Positions 19,076-29,238 are shown, numbered from the stretch's first letter. The stretch: DNA of 64,000 bases from an uncultured Pelagibacteraceae bacterium (GCA_902624075.1 CACNWC010000001.1:62001-126000); one strand, 5' to 3'. The notes: a model not told the origin generated them from the sequence alone. Program-made: numbers and translations.

Positions 19076-20122
19076 TTAGAATGCCATTAACAAACTAATT
19101 TCTGTTCTATCTTCAGAGTTGTTAGCTGTAAAGCCACCGTTTGTAACAGAAACATCAGATATTCTCAAAGTAGCTCCACCCATAGTGTAAGCGATTTGGA
19201 TACCATCCATCTCTTGTTCAACGTCTGCATTACCACTAGTGTTTAATCTAGTGTTTGATAGGTCTTGGTATGAAACTGATAATGCATCATTTACGTTAAA
19301 TGCAATACCTAAGTTTTCAACTTCGTTACCACCCACATGTGTACCAGTAGCACTTACTGAACCACTTGTGTATGATTGACCAACACCAACAGTTACTGGA
19401 CCAAATGAGTAGTTAGCGTAACCAGCAACAGACTTAGTGTTACCTAAGCTAGTTGTGTTAGCTGAACCTCTGTCCCAGTCAATTTCACCAGCACCAACAC
19501 CAAAGTCTAAACCTTCAACCATTGTGTTGTTTGTGATAGCAAAGTTCATTCCAGAACCTGGCGTGTTAGCAGCTGTAAAGCTGTTTCCACCATCACCAGC
19601 GTCACCTTGTGTTACTGAAGGGTCGATCTCAATGTTTACATTGAAACCTGCAACTGTATTTTTATAACCAAATACACCGCCTGAACCAGCAGCACCATCT
19701 AATAGGTCACCGTTAGTTTGGTTTGTACCATTCCATACTTCTTCGTATGCAGTTGGAGCTTTATCGTCAATAGTTCCTAGACCGAAAGCACCTGTACCTT
19801 GGTCAAAACCTACAAGACCCATATCACCCATATCTAATGTTATGCTATGAGATGAAACAGAACCTTGTTGATCACCAGTGAACATAAACCATGATGCAGT
19901 ACCAAAGTCAGTTTCACCAGAACCACTGAAAGATAAGTTTCCTTTACTTCCGAATGGGTTACCGTTGTTACTTAGTGCAGCGTATGTAGCGTCTCCAGAA
20001 CCGTTAGTGTTCTCCATAGTTACTTCCCAAGTAGCACCTACTGATACTGAACCAGCGTGTGCAGCTGAAGCAACTAATGATCCAGCTAAAGCCGAAGCAC
20101 CAATTTTAGTTAGTTTATTCAT
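19076..20122 (-). CDS. Outer-membrane porin
   Basis: The 348-residue protein has a typical signal peptide (cleaved after SAAHA near residue 23), a Gly/Asn/Ser-rich body with alternating beta-strand patterns, and a C-terminal Phe (ISLLMAF) as recognised by the BAM complex. This fits the gram-negative porin-type family abundant in SAR11, a trimeric general diffusion pore. The ribosome site AGGAG (20131-20135, minus strand) lies 8 bp before the ATG. A strong terminator follows. The base composition is higher in G+C than its neighbours, consistent with high expression and a constrained sequence. Confidence 0.86.
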   Translation of the reverse strand: MNKLTKIGASALAGSLVASAAHAGSVSVGATWEVTMENTNGSGDATYAALSNNGNPFGSKGNLSFSGSGETDFGTASWFMFTGDQQGSVSSHSITLDMGDMGLVGFDQGTGAFGLGTIDDKAPTAYEEVWNGTNQTNGDLLDGAAGSGGVFGYKNTVAGFNVNIEIDPSVTQGDAGDGGNSFTAANTPGSGMNFAITNNTMVEGLDFGVGAGEIDWDRGSANTTSLGNTKSVAGYANYSFGPVTVGVGQSYTSGSVSATGTHVGGNEVENLGIAFNVNDALSVSYQDLSNTRLNTSGNADVEQEMDGIQIAYTMGGATLRISDVSVTNGGFTANNSEDRTEISLLMAF

Positions 20123-20169
20123 AATAATTACTCCTTTTTTTAATTAATTAATTAATTATGAACCCGCTT

Positions 20170-20191
20170 TTTAGCTAAAAAAGTAGCTAAA
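20170..20191 (-). promoter_or_regulatory. Inverted repeat in the porin leader
   Basis: Two 8-bp arms around TTAGCTA and TAGCTAA enclose a 6-bp centre about 50 bp upstream of the porin ATG. The left arm also forms an overlapping self-complementary stretch, TTTTTAGCTAAAAA. This could be an operator or an mRNA hairpin. No promoter near it is convincing. The rest of the gap (20123-20325) has a TTAA-repeat tract and nothing else recognisable. Confidence 0.35.
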
Positions 20192-20325
20192 TTGCCTAAA
20201 AAAAACCAAATAAAATGCTTTTTTATCAAAGTGTTGTAAAAATATCACAAAAAAGCCTATTAAATATCTAATATTTGGTACTATCTAAATTATTTTCAAT
20301 TATAAGGATAATTTAAGATTAAATT

Positions 20326-20916
20326 ATGATTAGTAAATTAAACAGCAATATTTTCTTAAAAATCTGTTTCTTATTTTTAATTTTAATCACTTTTAACCAG
20401 TGTGGTATTTGGGATCCTGCTGATGCAAGAAAGGTACCAGTAAATGCAAAAGATAGGGTTGCAAAAAATATTGAAGAGGGAAGATCTATAAAATTTGGAA
20501 AACTTGGTCAAGGTGGATCTGGTAAATTTGATTTTGCTAGTTCAAACGTTATGTGGAGAGCTACAATTGAAATCTTAGATTTCGTTCCACTTACAAGCGC
20601 TGATTATGGTGGAGGAATAGTTATTACGGACTGGTATAATGACACACAAAATCAAACAGAATCTATCAAAATAATGGTTCGTTTTTTATCAAATGAAGTT
20701 AGAGCAGATGGAATTAAAGTTGTTGTATATGATAGATTTTGCAAGGATAGTAATACGCTTAATTGTCAAACATCAGTCAATAAAAGTGAAGTTTCAGAAG
20801 AAATTAAACTAGCTATTTTAAAGAAAGCTTCAACTTTTAAAAATATAGAAAATGAAAAAAAAGCCAAAGAATATAGAAAAAAGAAACCGAATAGACCTAA
20901 ACCTTTAAAAAATTAA
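20326..20916 (+). CDS. DUF3576-family lipoprotein
   Basis: The 196-residue protein begins with a membrane segment ending in FNQC (Cys26), a plausible but non-consensus lipobox. The body contains the DUF3576 pattern (WRATIEILDFVPLTSADYGGGIVITDWY, residues about 84-111, followed by a VRADGIKVVVYDR-like strand). The family is widespread in Alphaproteobacteria and normally lies just before leuS, as here (59-bp gap). Its function is not established; an outer-membrane location is inferred. Basic residues are plentiful at the C-terminus. Confidence 0.82.
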   Translation: MISKLNSNIFLKICFLFLILITFNQCGIWDPADARKVPVNAKDRVAKNIEEGRSIKFGKLGQGGSGKFDFASSNVMWRATIEILDFVPLTSADYGGGIVITDWYNDTQNQTESIKIMVRFLSNEVRADGIKVVVYDRFCKDSNTLNCQTSVNKSEVSEEIKLAILKKASTFKNIENEKKAKEYRKKKPNRPKPLKN

Positions 20917-20975
20917 AATAACATAAATTTTTTAATACTAAAATTTCATTAAACTTTTATAATCTTAACTTTAAA

Positions 20976-23531
20976 ATGAACAGATATAACTTTAATACAA
21001 TAGAAGCCAAATGGCAGAAATATTGGGAGGATAATAATACATTTAAATCAAAAAGAGACAAAAATAAAAAAAAATTTTATTGCCTAGAGATGTTTCCCTA
21101 TCCATCGGGAAAAATTCATATGGGTCATGTAAGAAATTATACGATTGGGGATGTGTTGGCGAGATACAAGTTACTTAAAGGTTTCAATGTTTTACATCCA
21201 ATGGGATGGGATTCATTCGGTATGCCAGCTGAAAATGCAGCTCGATTAAATAATTTAGATCCTAAAAAATGGACTGAAGAAAATATAACCGTAATGAAAT
21301 CCCAATTAAAAAAATTAGGTCTTTCGATTGATTGGGATAGGGAAATTTCTACTTGTTCTCCTGAATATTATAACCATCAACAAAAATTTTTTTTAGAACT
21401 TTATGATAAAGGCTTAGTTTATAGAAAAGAAAATTATGTAAACTGGGACCCAATTGATCAAACCGTCCTTGCAAACGAACAAGTAATAGACGGCAAGGGA
21501 TGGCGTTCAGGAGCTATTGTCGAACGAAAAAAACTTAATCAATGGTTTTTTAATATCACAAAATTTTCTGAAGTTTTATTGGAAGGACTAAATGAATTAA
21601 ATCATTGGCCAAATAAAGTTAAAATTATGCAGAAAAATTGGATTGGTAAATCATTTGGTTGTGAAATAGATTTTCAATTGGAAAATTGCAAAGAGTTTAA
21701 AACTATCAAAATTTTTACAACTAGACCAGATACTTTGTTTGGATGTTCTTTTTTAGCTTTGTCAATTGACCATCCAATATCAAAAATTTTTCAAAATGAT
21801 CCAAAATTTATTAAATTTAGAGAAGAATGTACTAAAATGGGAACTACAGAAGAAGCTCTTGCCCAAGCTGAGAAGCTTGGTTTTGATACAAAACTTTTTG
21901 CTCAAAATCCATTTGATGAAAAAATAAAAGTTCCAGTTTTTTTTGCTAACTTTGTTTTAATGGATTATGGTTTTGGTGCAATTTTCGGTAGTGCTGGACA
22001 TGACCAACGAGATTTAGATTTTGCTAGAAAATATAATTTGAAAGTATTACCAGTTGTAAAACCACTTGATCAGAAAGGTGAATTTATAATAAAGGATAAG
22101 GCCTATACTGGTCCTGGGAAAATATATAACTCTAAATTCTTAGATGGTTTGAATGCACCTGAAGAGTCAGTCATTGAAACAATTAAAATTCTTGAAAAAA
22201 AAAAGATAGGCAAAAAAAAAATAAATTTTAGATTAAAAGATTGGGGCATTTCTAGACAAAGATATTGGGGGTGTCCTATCCCCGTTGCATATGATGAAAA
22301 TAATAATATCGTAAAAATTCCAGAAAATTTGTTACCAATTAAACTTCCTGAGAACATAGATCTTAATACCAAAGGAAATCCATTGAACCACCAACACGAA
22401 TGGAGAAAAATTAAAATTGATAACAAAGAATATAAATTAGAAACTGATACTCTGGATACATTTGTGGACTCATCATGGTATTTTTTAAGATTTTGTTCTC
22501 CACACAATGACAAATATGGATTTGATATTGATGACATAAATTATTGGATGCCAGTAGACCAGTACGTTGGTGGAGTTGAACATGCAATATTGCATCTTTT
22601 ATATTCAAGATTTTTTATGCAAGCGCTCAATTATCAGAATAAATCATTTAATATTACAGAACCATTTAAAGGTTTATTTACTCAAGGAATGGTTTGTCAT
22701 GTAACCTATAAAGATCTTGAAAATAATTGGTTAACACCGGATGAAGTAAATACTGATGATGGAAAAAATTTCTTTTTAAAAAAAAACAAAAATAAGTCTG
22801 TCAAAGTGGGGCCATCAGAATCCATGTCTAAATCAAAAAAAAATATAGTGGATCCAGAGAAGATAATTAAAAATTTTGGAGCAGACTCAGTTAGATTGTT
22901 TATACTTTCAGATAGTCCTCCAGAAAAAGATGTTCAGTGGTCAGATGAAGGCATGGAAGGATCTTATAAATTTTTACAAAAACTTTGGACTTTACATAAC
23001 ATGTTTATGGAAAAAATTAATTCAAAAGAAAATTATGAAAAAAAAGGGGAACAAATTTCAAAATTCACTAATTCATTAATTAGTAAAATTAATCAAAATA
23101 TTGAAAATTTTAGATATAACGTAATTGTTGCTAATTTTTATGAAATGTACAATTTTTTATCTAAAGCGTTGAAAGAACCTGTTGATAAAAAAATTCTAAT
23201 TTTAAATTATTCAAAAATATTAATTCTTTTAAGCCCATTCATACCTCATTTTGCTGCAGAATGTTTGGATATACTTAAAAAACACAAAAAAGATTTAAAT
23301 TATAAATGGCCTGAAGTTGAGAAAAAATATATGCTAAATGAAAAAGTTAACTTAGTTGTACAAATCAATGGGAGAAAAAGAGAAATTTTTGAACTTAAAA
23401 AAGATACTTCTGAAGAGGAAATTTTAAATATTATAAAGAATAACGAAAAATTAAAGAGTTATATTAATAACAAAAAAATTATAAAAAAAATATTTGTGCC
23501 AAATAAAATTATCAATCTTATAATCAAATGA
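20976..23531 (+). CDS. leuS: Leucyl-tRNA synthetase
   Basis: The 851-residue class I synthetase has the HIGH-type motif in MFPYPSGKIHMGHVRNYT near residue 45. The editing domain (TTRPDTLFGCSF) and the catalytic loop ESMSKSKKNIVDPE near residue 615 are both present, followed by the anticodon-binding and C-terminal domains. It charges tRNA-Leu and edits misactivated amino acids. Length is usual. It stands upstream of lptE, whose ATG overlaps the leuS stop by 4 bp, a strong sign of an operon (DUF3576-leuS-lptE-holA). Confidence 0.98.
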   Translation: MNRYNFNTIEAKWQKYWEDNNTFKSKRDKNKKKFYCLEMFPYPSGKIHMGHVRNYTIGDVLARYKLLKGFNVLHPMGWDSFGMPAENAARLNNLDPKKWTEENITVMKSQLKKLGLSIDWDREISTCSPEYYNHQQKFFLELYDKGLVYRKENYVNWDPIDQTVLANEQVIDGKGWRSGAIVERKKLNQWFFNITKFSEVLLEGLNELNHWPNKVKIMQKNWIGKSFGCEIDFQLENCKEFKTIKIFTTRPDTLFGCSFLALSIDHPISKIFQNDPKFIKFREECTKMGTTEEALAQAEKLGFDTKLFAQNPFDEKIKVPVFFANFVLMDYGFGAIFGSAGHDQRDLDFARKYNLKVLPVVKPLDQKGEFIIKDKAYTGPGKIYNSKFLDGLNAPEESVIETIKILEKKKIGKKKINFRLKDWGISRQRYWGCPIPVAYDENNNIVKIPENLLPIKLPENIDLNTKGNPLNHQHEWRKIKIDNKEYKLETDTLDTFVDSSWYFLRFCSPHNDKYGFDIDDINYWMPVDQYVGGVEHAILHLLYSRFFMQALNYQNKSFNITEPFKGLFTQGMVCHVTYKDLENNWLTPDEVNTDDGKNFFLKKNKNKSVKVGPSESMSKSKKNIVDPEKIIKNFGADSVRLFILSDSPPEKDVQWSDEGMEGSYKFLQKLWTLHNMFMEKINSKENYEKKGEQISKFTNSLISKINQNIENFRYNVIVANFYEMYNFLSKALKEPVDKKILILNYSKILILLSPFIPHFAAECLDILKKHKKDLNYKWPEVEKKYMLNEKVNLVVQINGRKREIFELKKDTSEEEILNIIKNNEKLKSYINNKKIIKKIFVPNKIINLIIK

Positions 23532-23989
23532 AATTAATTAAAATTCTTATAATTTTACAATTTATTTTACTCTCATCATGTGGATACAAAGCAGTAAATA
23601 ACAAATATAATTATATGTTTCAGGTGATAGATTATGAATTATTTGGTAATTCAGTTATAAATAAAAAAATTGAAAAGAATTTTTTAAAATTTGAAAAAGA
23701 TATCAATGCATCAAGATTCTTTTTTATTAAAGTTAACAGCGTATTAACAAAAAATGTAACATCCAAAGATAGTTCTGGAAATGAGTCTAGTTACGAAATT
23801 AGAATAATTGTAGATCTTGATATTATGGAAAATAATGTTTTATTAGATAAAACAAAAATACAAAAACAAGTTAATTATAATACTTTAGAAAGTAAATTTG
23901 AGCTAAAACAATACGAAAATTTACTAATAGGTGATTTAACCGATCAAATTAATTCAGAAATCAATAACTATTTAGCAACAATAAAATGA
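23528..23989 (+). CDS. lptE: LPS-assembly lipoprotein LptE
   Basis: The 153-residue protein has a lipoprotein signal with LSSC lipobox (Cys18) followed at once by GYKA, the usual LptE start (CGYxP-like). LptE plugs the LptD barrel and helps insert LPS into the outer membrane. The rest of the sequence is fast-evolving and only weakly similar, but the leuS-lptE-holA order is the classic one across Proteobacteria. It overlaps both neighbours by 4 bp. Identity comes from position plus lipobox. Confidence 0.82.
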   Translation: MKLIKILIILQFILLSSCGYKAVNNKYNYMFQVIDYELFGNSVINKKIEKNFLKFEKDINASRFFFIKVNSVLTKNVTSKDSSGNESSYEIRIIVDLDIMENNVLLDKTKIQKQVNYNTLESKFELKQYENLLIGDLTDQINSEINNYLATIK

Positions 23990-24978
23990 TATCAAAATCA
24001 TTTGAATTAGGAAAAATTGATTTAATAAAATTCAATTATTACCTATTTTATGGAGAAAACTCAGGCCTTAAAAATGAAATAATAGATGAAAAATTTAAAG
24101 TAAAATTTAAAGAAAACACTTTTTATTATGAAGAAAATGAAATTCTTAAAGAGGAAAAAAAATTTTTTGATCAGATACTATCTAAATCTTTTTTTGAAAA
24201 AGAAAAACTTATTTTAATTTCAAGGGTAACAGATAAAATATTTAAAATTGTAGAAGAAATTATCGAAAGAAAGATAAAAGATTTACTAATTATATTTATT
24301 GCTGAAAAATTAGAAAAAAAATCAAAAATAAGGACTTTATTCGAAAAAGACAAAAATTTGATGTGTGTGCCATTTTATTTAGATACTTATCAATCTTTAT
24401 CATATTTAGTTAACGATTATTTTAAGAAAATTAAAATTAATATATCTCAAGAAATTTTAAACCTTATTATTGAAAGATCAAATTACGACAGACAAAACCT
24501 CAAAAATGAACTTAATAAAATACAAAGTTTTACAAAAAACAGACAAAAAATTACAATGGAAGATGTAATTAAGTTAACAAATTTAGCAGAAAATAATAAT
24601 ATATCAGAGTTAGTAGATTTTTGTTTAGCAAAAAATGAGAAAAAAACACTCAGAATCTTAAATGAAAATAATTTTTCTAGTGAAGACAGTATATTGATAA
24701 TTAGAACATTTCAAAATAAAGCAAAAAGATTAATGAATATAAGAACATTAATTAACAAAAATAATAGTATTGAAAATGCCATTTCTTCCTTTAGGCCTCC
24801 AATATTTTGGAAAGATAAAGATATTGTTAAAATACAAACAAAAATATGGTCTGATAATAATATCCAAAAATTAATAAATACAATTAATGATGTTGAATTA
24901 TTAATTAAAAAAAATTACGAAAACTCAATTAAAATACTACTAAATTTTATTTTTACAATTTGTAAAGCTGATCAATAA
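23986..24978 (+). CDS. holA: DNA polymerase III subunit delta
   Basis: The 330-residue protein follows lptE with a 4-bp overlap. It begins with an FYGENSGLKNEI P-loop-like segment and shows the delta-subunit layout of an AAA-like N-terminal domain and helical C-terminal region (FQNKAKRLMNIRTLI and PPIFWKDKDIVKIQTKIW). HolA opens the beta clamp during loading. Sequence conservation is low in this family, so context carries much weight. The stop overlaps convergent parB by 7 bp. Confidence 0.87.
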   Translation: MISKSFELGKIDLIKFNYYLFYGENSGLKNEIIDEKFKVKFKENTFYYEENEILKEEKKFFDQILSKSFFEKEKLILISRVTDKIFKIVEEIIERKIKDLLIIFIAEKLEKKSKIRTLFEKDKNLMCVPFYLDTYQSLSYLVNDYFKKIKINISQEILNLIIERSNYDRQNLKNELNKIQSFTKNRQKITMEDVIKLTNLAENNNISELVDFCLAKNEKKTLRILNENNFSSEDSILIIRTFQNKAKRLMNIRTLINKNNSIENAISSFRPPIFWKDKDIVKIQTKIWSDNNIQKLINTINDVELLIKKNYENSIKILLNFIFTICKADQ

Positions 24979-25814
24979 TTTTTTTTTATAAGATCAATTA
25001 TCTTGTTCAATTGATCTAAATCAGTATATTCTATTGATATAAGTCCCTTATTATTCTTTTTGTTTTGAATAGAAACCCTTAAACCAATTTTTTCTGTTAG
25101 ATTTTTTTCGAGATCTAAGATGTTACTATCTCTAGATTTTTTTGAAACAATTTTAGATTTTTTAAAAATTTTAACGAAATTTTCTGTTTGACGAACAGAT
25201 AATTTTTTTTCGATTATTTTGTTTGCAATAAATGTTGCATTATCTAAGCCTACTAAAATTTTAGCATGTCCTGCAGATAATTTTTTATTTTCTATAAATT
25301 GTAAAACTTCTATTGGTAAAGAAAGGATTCTCAAACTATTTGTTATATGACTTCTGCTTTTTCCTATAAATTTAGAAACTTTTTCTTGATCGTAAGAAAA
25401 CTCATCTATTAATCTTTTATAACCTTGGGCTTCTTCTAAAGGGTTTAAATCATGTCTTTGAACATTTTCAACTATTGCAAATTCTAATGATTTAAGATCA
25501 TCAGCTTCTGTTACAACAACCGGTATATCATGCAAACCTGCTTTTCTTGCGGCTAACCATCTTCTTTCGCCAGCTATTATTTCAAATTTAGAATTATCTA
25601 GATTTGATTTTCTAACAATAATAGGCTGAATTACACCCCTTTCTCTAATTGAATTCGCCAAATCCTCCAAATTATTTTCATCAAAATTTTTTCGTGGTTG
25701 AAATTTATTAGGAACAATTTCACTTAAAGGTAATTTATTAGTTTTTGACTCGACTTTAGTCTCTCCAATTAAAGAAGATAAACCCCTTCCCAATCCCTTT
25801 TTTATTTTATTCAT
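24972..25814 (-). CDS. parB: Chromosome partitioning protein ParB
   Basis: The 280-residue protein begins KGLGRGLSSLIGE, the ParB N-terminal motif. It then shows the NPRKxxF-like FQPRKNFDENN, the CTPase motif GERRWLAARKAGL and IVENVQRHDLNPLEEAQGY, and the helix-turn-helix region (SKFIGKSRSHITNSLRIL). ParB binds parS, spreads as a CTP-dependent clamp and works with ParA to separate new origins. parS is 1.4 kb upstream in rsmG. ParB and ParA genes share a base at stop/start. Confidence 0.98.
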   Translation of the reverse strand: MNKIKKGLGRGLSSLIGETKVESKTNKLPLSEIVPNKFQPRKNFDENNLEDLANSIRERGVIQPIIVRKSNLDNSKFEIIAGERRWLAARKAGLHDIPVVVTEADDLKSLEFAIVENVQRHDLNPLEEAQGYKRLIDEFSYDQEKVSKFIGKSRSHITNSLRILSLPIEVLQFIENKKLSAGHAKILVGLDNATFIANKIIEKKLSVRQTENFVKIFKKSKIVSKKSRDSNILDLEKNLTEKIGLRVSIQNKKNNKGLISIEYTDLDQLNKIIDLIKKNY

Positions 25815-26608
25815 TAAGCAGCGCTTCCAATGTTGTTCTCTTGATTTATAAACTCATTAGTAAAACTATAGTATGATTTGCTTCCAGGACAATTTTTATC
25901 ATATATTAGTACTGGAACACCATGGGATGGTGCCTCTGATAATCTTACATTACGAGGAATAACTGTTTGATAGACTTTTTCTTTAAAATAGTCTCTTGCT
26001 TCTTGTTCAACTTGTGATGATAATTTATTTCTCCTATCGTACATTGTTAAAAGTATTCCTTGAATTTCTAAACTTGGATTTAAACTTACTTTTATTCTTT
26101 CAATAGTCTTTATAAGTTGAGTTAATCCTTCCAAGGCAAAAAACTCTGTTTGAAGTGGAACTAACAATGAATTGGATGATACTAATGCCATCACAGTTAG
26201 TAAACTTAAAGAAGGCGGGCAGTCTATAAGAATATAATCATATGATGCTCTAGAATCATTTAAATAAGCGGTTAATTTAGACTTCAATATAAACGCTCTT
26301 TCACTATCGCCAGCAGTTTCTACCTCTAGTCCCGATAAATCGACATTAGATGTAATTAAATCAAGATCTTTAAACTTTGTTTTTTTAATTACATTTGAAA
26401 TTGATGTTGTACCATTAAGAATTCCATAAATAGTTTGATCAGATTGATCGGTATTAGATAAACCTAAACCTGTCGTAGCATTTCCTTGGGGATCAAGATC
26501 AATTACTAAAATTTTTTTACCTTGCTGAGATAATGCAGAGGCTAAATTAATAACTGTTGTCGTCTTTCCTACTCCACCTTTCTGATTAATTATTGAAATT
26601 ATTTTCAC
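25814..26608 (-). CDS. parA: Chromosome partitioning ATPase ParA (Soj)
   Basis: The 264-residue protein has the deviant Walker A motif (NQKGGVGKTTTVINLA) at residue 8, DLDPQGNAT, and DYILIDCPPSLSLLT, all characteristic of ParA/Soj. The ATP-bound dimer binds the nucleoid non-specifically and drives directed movement of ParB-parS complexes. Length fits chromosomal ParA. It is transcribed after rsmG and before parB in a tight block with 1-4 bp overlaps. Confidence 0.98.
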   Translation of the reverse strand: MKIISIINQKGGVGKTTTVINLASALSQQGKKILVIDLDPQGNATTGLGLSNTDQSDQTIYGILNGTTSISNVIKKTKFKDLDLITSNVDLSGLEVETAGDSERAFILKSKLTAYLNDSRASYDYILIDCPPSLSLLTVMALVSSNSLLVPLQTEFFALEGLTQLIKTIERIKVSLNPSLEIQGILLTMYDRRNKLSSQVEQEARDYFKEKVYQTVIPRNVRLSEAPSHGVPVLIYDKNCPGSKSYYSFTNEFINQENNIGSAA

Positions 26609-27252
26609 GAATATTTTTTTTTTATTTTTTTTATATTTAATATAAATGAGTCTTGGCTTGTTAAACTTTTTCTTTCTTCATAATCTAAATCCCACTCCTT
26701 AAGTGTATCATTTAAAATTTTCTTTCCACTTTTGCCCATAAAAAAAATAATATTTTTATATTTCTTAAAATTTTCATTAATTAAATCAAGCACAATTGGC
26801 ATTGGCTTAAAGGCTCTCGACATTATTGTTCCGGTTTCTATATCTTTAACTTTAAAAATATCTTTTTGTATCACCTCAGTATTCAAATTAAATCTCCTTG
26901 AAACTTCTTTGAGAAAAATGCACTTATGATAGCTTTTTTCATATAGATAAATTTTCATATTACTTTTCATGTTTTTCATCGCTATAGCTACAATTAACCC
27001 TGGCATTCCCCCTCCAGTACCTAAATCACAGGTTGTATTGCTATTTAAATCAACAATATCAATTATTTGTGCAGAATCTATAATATGTCTTTCCCTTATT
27101 GCCTGTTTTTCAAGAATTTTTTTGCTTATTATATTAATTTCTCTGTTTTTCTCCTGAATCATTGAAATTAAGCTTTCTAACTCATTACAAGTTTCACGTG
27201 AAACATCTAAATGATAAATTTTAGAGTAAGTATTTAAAATTACATTATCCAT
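26605..27252 (-). CDS. rsmG: 16S rRNA (guanine(527)-N7)-methyltransferase
   Basis: The 215-residue protein has the RsmG SAM fold: CDLGTGGGMPGLIVAIAM, then LYEKSYHKCIFLKEV and the RAFKP segment. It methylates N7 of G527 of 16S rRNA. An embedded parS site lies at codons that read DVSRETC near residue 15-21, a known location for parS in bacteria. Its ATG shares a base with the mnmG stop. The overlap with parA is 4 bp. Confidence 0.96.
   Translation of the reverse strand: MDNVILNTYSKIYHLDVSRETCNELESLISMIQEKNREINIISKKILEKQAIRERHIIDSAQIIDIVDLNSNTTCDLGTGGGMPGLIVAIAMKNMKSNMKIYLYEKSYHKCIFLKEVSRRFNLNTEVIQKDIFKVKDIETGTIMSRAFKPMPIVLDLINENFKKYKNIIFFMGKSGKKILNDTLKEWDLDYEERKSLTSQDSFILNIKKIKKKYS
27190..27205. 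promoter_or_regulatory. parS: parS centromere site inside rsmG
   Basis: The 16-mer AGTTTCACGTGAAACA matches the parS consensus TGTTTCACGTGAAACA at 15 of 16 positions, with a perfect 14-bp palindrome (GTTTCACGTGAAAC). It lies within rsmG near its start, about 1.4 kb from the parB start. ParB should bind here and spread. No second full match was seen in the window. Confidence 0.9.
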
Positions 27253-29123
27253 TAAGCTATATGCTTAATAGACTTTCTTTTGACATGTGACAACAAAATA
27301 TATACTGCTGCAGGCGTTATTCCATCGATTCTTAATGCCTGACCCATGGTTTTGGGCCTAATTTCTTTAAATTTAGCTTTGACTTCATTAGAAAGACCTG
27401 AAAATTTGTCATAATCAATATTATCAGGGATAATTAAATTCTCATCTCTTTTGAAAGCTAATATGTCAGCCTTTTGCTTTTTTAAATAACCCCTGTAATG
27501 TGAATTAATTTCAATTTGCTCATCAATATCAGTACCATAATCTAAAATTTCAGGCCATATATCTCTAATTTTTCTCATATTGACTGATTTTTGTGTTAAA
27601 ATTTCATCAGCTGATCGAAATATACCATCTTTAGCTATTTTGATCCCAAACTTTTCGGCTTTAGAAGGAGAAATATTCAAATTCGACATCTGCAGTGAGA
27701 TCTTGCTCAACTTTTCAAATTTATCCTTAAATATATCTTTTCTATAATTAGAAATTAAACCAATATTAATTCCTTTCTGAGTAAGTCTTAGGTCAGCATT
27801 ATCTGATCTGAGGCTTAATCTATATTCAGCTCTAGATGTAAACATTCTATAAGGCTCAGCAACACCTTTGGTTACTAAATCATCAATCATTACTCCAATA
27901 TATGCATCTGATCTATCGAGGATAAAAGGCTCCATTTTTTTAAATGAGAGGGCAGCATTAATACCAGCTATAAGACCTTGTGCTGCAGCCTCCTCGTATC
28001 CGGTAGTTCCATTTATTTGGCCTGCAAGGTATAGATTCTTTATTTTCTTTGTCTCTAACGTTAAAAAGAGTTCTCTAGGATCAATATAGTCGTATTCTAT
28101 AGCATAACCAGGTCGTATAATTTTGACATTTTCTAAACCACTGATATTATTGAGTATTTCGTGTTGCACAACCTCAGGTAGAGATGTTGATATACCATTT
28201 GGATAAATTGTGTGGTCATTAAGGCCTTCTGGCTCTAAAAATATCTGATGCCTGGTCTTATCGGCAAATTTTAATATCTTATCCTCTATGGAAGGACAAT
28301 ATCTTGGGCCAACACCTTTTATACTACCAGAGTACATTGCACTTTTAGATAAATTCTTTTCTATGATCTTATGAACCTTTTTGTTGGTATAGGTCATAGA
28401 GCACGATACTTGTTTGTTTAGATTTTTTTTTGTTAAAAAAGAAAAAAAATAAGGATCATCATCTGCGAATTGTTTTTCTAATTTTCCAAAATTAATAGTT
28501 TTGGAATCTAACCTTGGTGGTGTCCCAGTTTTAAGTCTACCTATTTTAAAATTATATTTCTCTAACTGTTCACTTAAACCAGTGCTTGGTTTTTCATTAA
28601 ATCGACCAGCAGGTGTTTTTTCATCACCGATATGTATCAAGCCGTTTAAAAATGTGCCAGTTGTAAGTATTAACTTGTTACAACTTACTTTATTTCCTTT
28701 TGATGTTAAAAATCCACTTATTTCATTATTATTAAAAATAAATTTAATTACAGGATCAGAAAAAATGCTTAAATTACAGTAGTTTACAAGTTTTTCTTGC
28801 ATAAATTTACGATATAATGATCTATCAGATTGAGTTCTAGGTCCTCTTACTGCTGGACCTCTACTTCTATTTAACAGTCTAAACTGTATTCCAGACTTAT
28901 CAGCAACCTCTCCCATAACCCCATCTAAAGCATCAATTTCTCTCACTAGATGACCTTTGCCTAAACCGCCAATGGCAGGGTTACAAGACATTTCCCCGAT
29001 GGTATTTTTATTATGAGTAAATAGAGCAGTATTAATTCCAAGACGTGCAGATGCTGCGGCTGCCTCGCAACCTGCGTGGCCTCCACCAATTACCACCACA
29101 TCAAAAGATAAATCTTTTTTCAT
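27252..29123 (-). CDS. mnmG: tRNA uridine-5-carboxymethylaminomethyl modification enzyme MnmG (GidA)
   Basis: The 623-residue protein starts with the FAD motif [19 protein letters not shown] and has the family stretches [23 protein letters not shown] and [14 protein letters not shown]. The C-terminal YRGYLKKQ and [16 protein letters not shown] regions that bind MnmE and tRNA are also intact. MnmG and MnmE together add the cmnm5 group to U34 of several tRNAs. Length is normal. The 115-bp gap before mnmE in the transcription direction may hold its own promoter, but nothing clear was seen. Confidence 0.98.
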   Translation of the reverse strand: MKKDLSFDVVVIGGGHAGCEAAAASARLGINTALFTHNKNTIGEMSCNPAIGGLGKGHLVREIDALDGVMGEVADKSGIQFRLLNRSRGPAVRGPRTQSDRSLYRKFMQEKLVNYCNLSIFSDPVIKFIFNNNEISGFLTSKGNKVSCNKLILTTGTFLNGLIHIGDEKTPAGRFNEKPSTGLSEQLEKYNFKIGRLKTGTPPRLDSKTINFGKLEKQFADDDPYFFSFLTKKNLNKQVSCSMTYTNKKVHKIIEKNLSKSAMYSGSIKGVGPRYCPSIEDKILKFADKTRHQIFLEPEGLNDHTIYPNGISTSLPEVVQHEILNNISGLENVKIIRPGYAIEYDYIDPRELFLTLETKKIKNLYLAGQINGTTGYEEAAAQGLIAGINAALSFKKMEPFILDRSDAYIGVMIDDLVTKGVAEPYRMFTSRAEYRLSLRSDNADLRLTQKGINIGLISNYRKDIFKDKFEKLSKISLQMSNLNISPSKAEKFGIKIAKDGIFRSADEILTQKSVNMRKIRDIWPEILDYGTDIDEQIEINSHYRGYLKKQKADILAFKRDENLIIPDNIDYDKFSGLSNEVKAKFKEIRPKTMGQALRIDGITPAAVYILLSHVKRKSIKHIA

Positions 29124-29238
29124 AGTGTAAATTTATATTCGATTAGAATATTTACAAGATATGAGTTTTTTTCTTAAATAAGCTATATTTATCAACGAAA
29201 ACAGTAAAAAAAGGCTTAAAAATGCAGCAAAATGACTA

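Noticed and set aside
19437..20147. Open frames on the plus strand opposite the porin
   Set aside because: They are shadows of the porin's repetitive, Gly/Ala/Ser-rich codons, with no start signal or family resemblance.
20139..20158. TTAA repeat tract before the porin
   Set aside because: A simple A+T-rich tract of this length is common in such DNA; no factor site could be tied to it.
29124..29238. A possible small gene between mnmG and mnmE
   Set aside because: Open frames here are short and lack a start with any ribosome site; it is probably just the mnmG leader.
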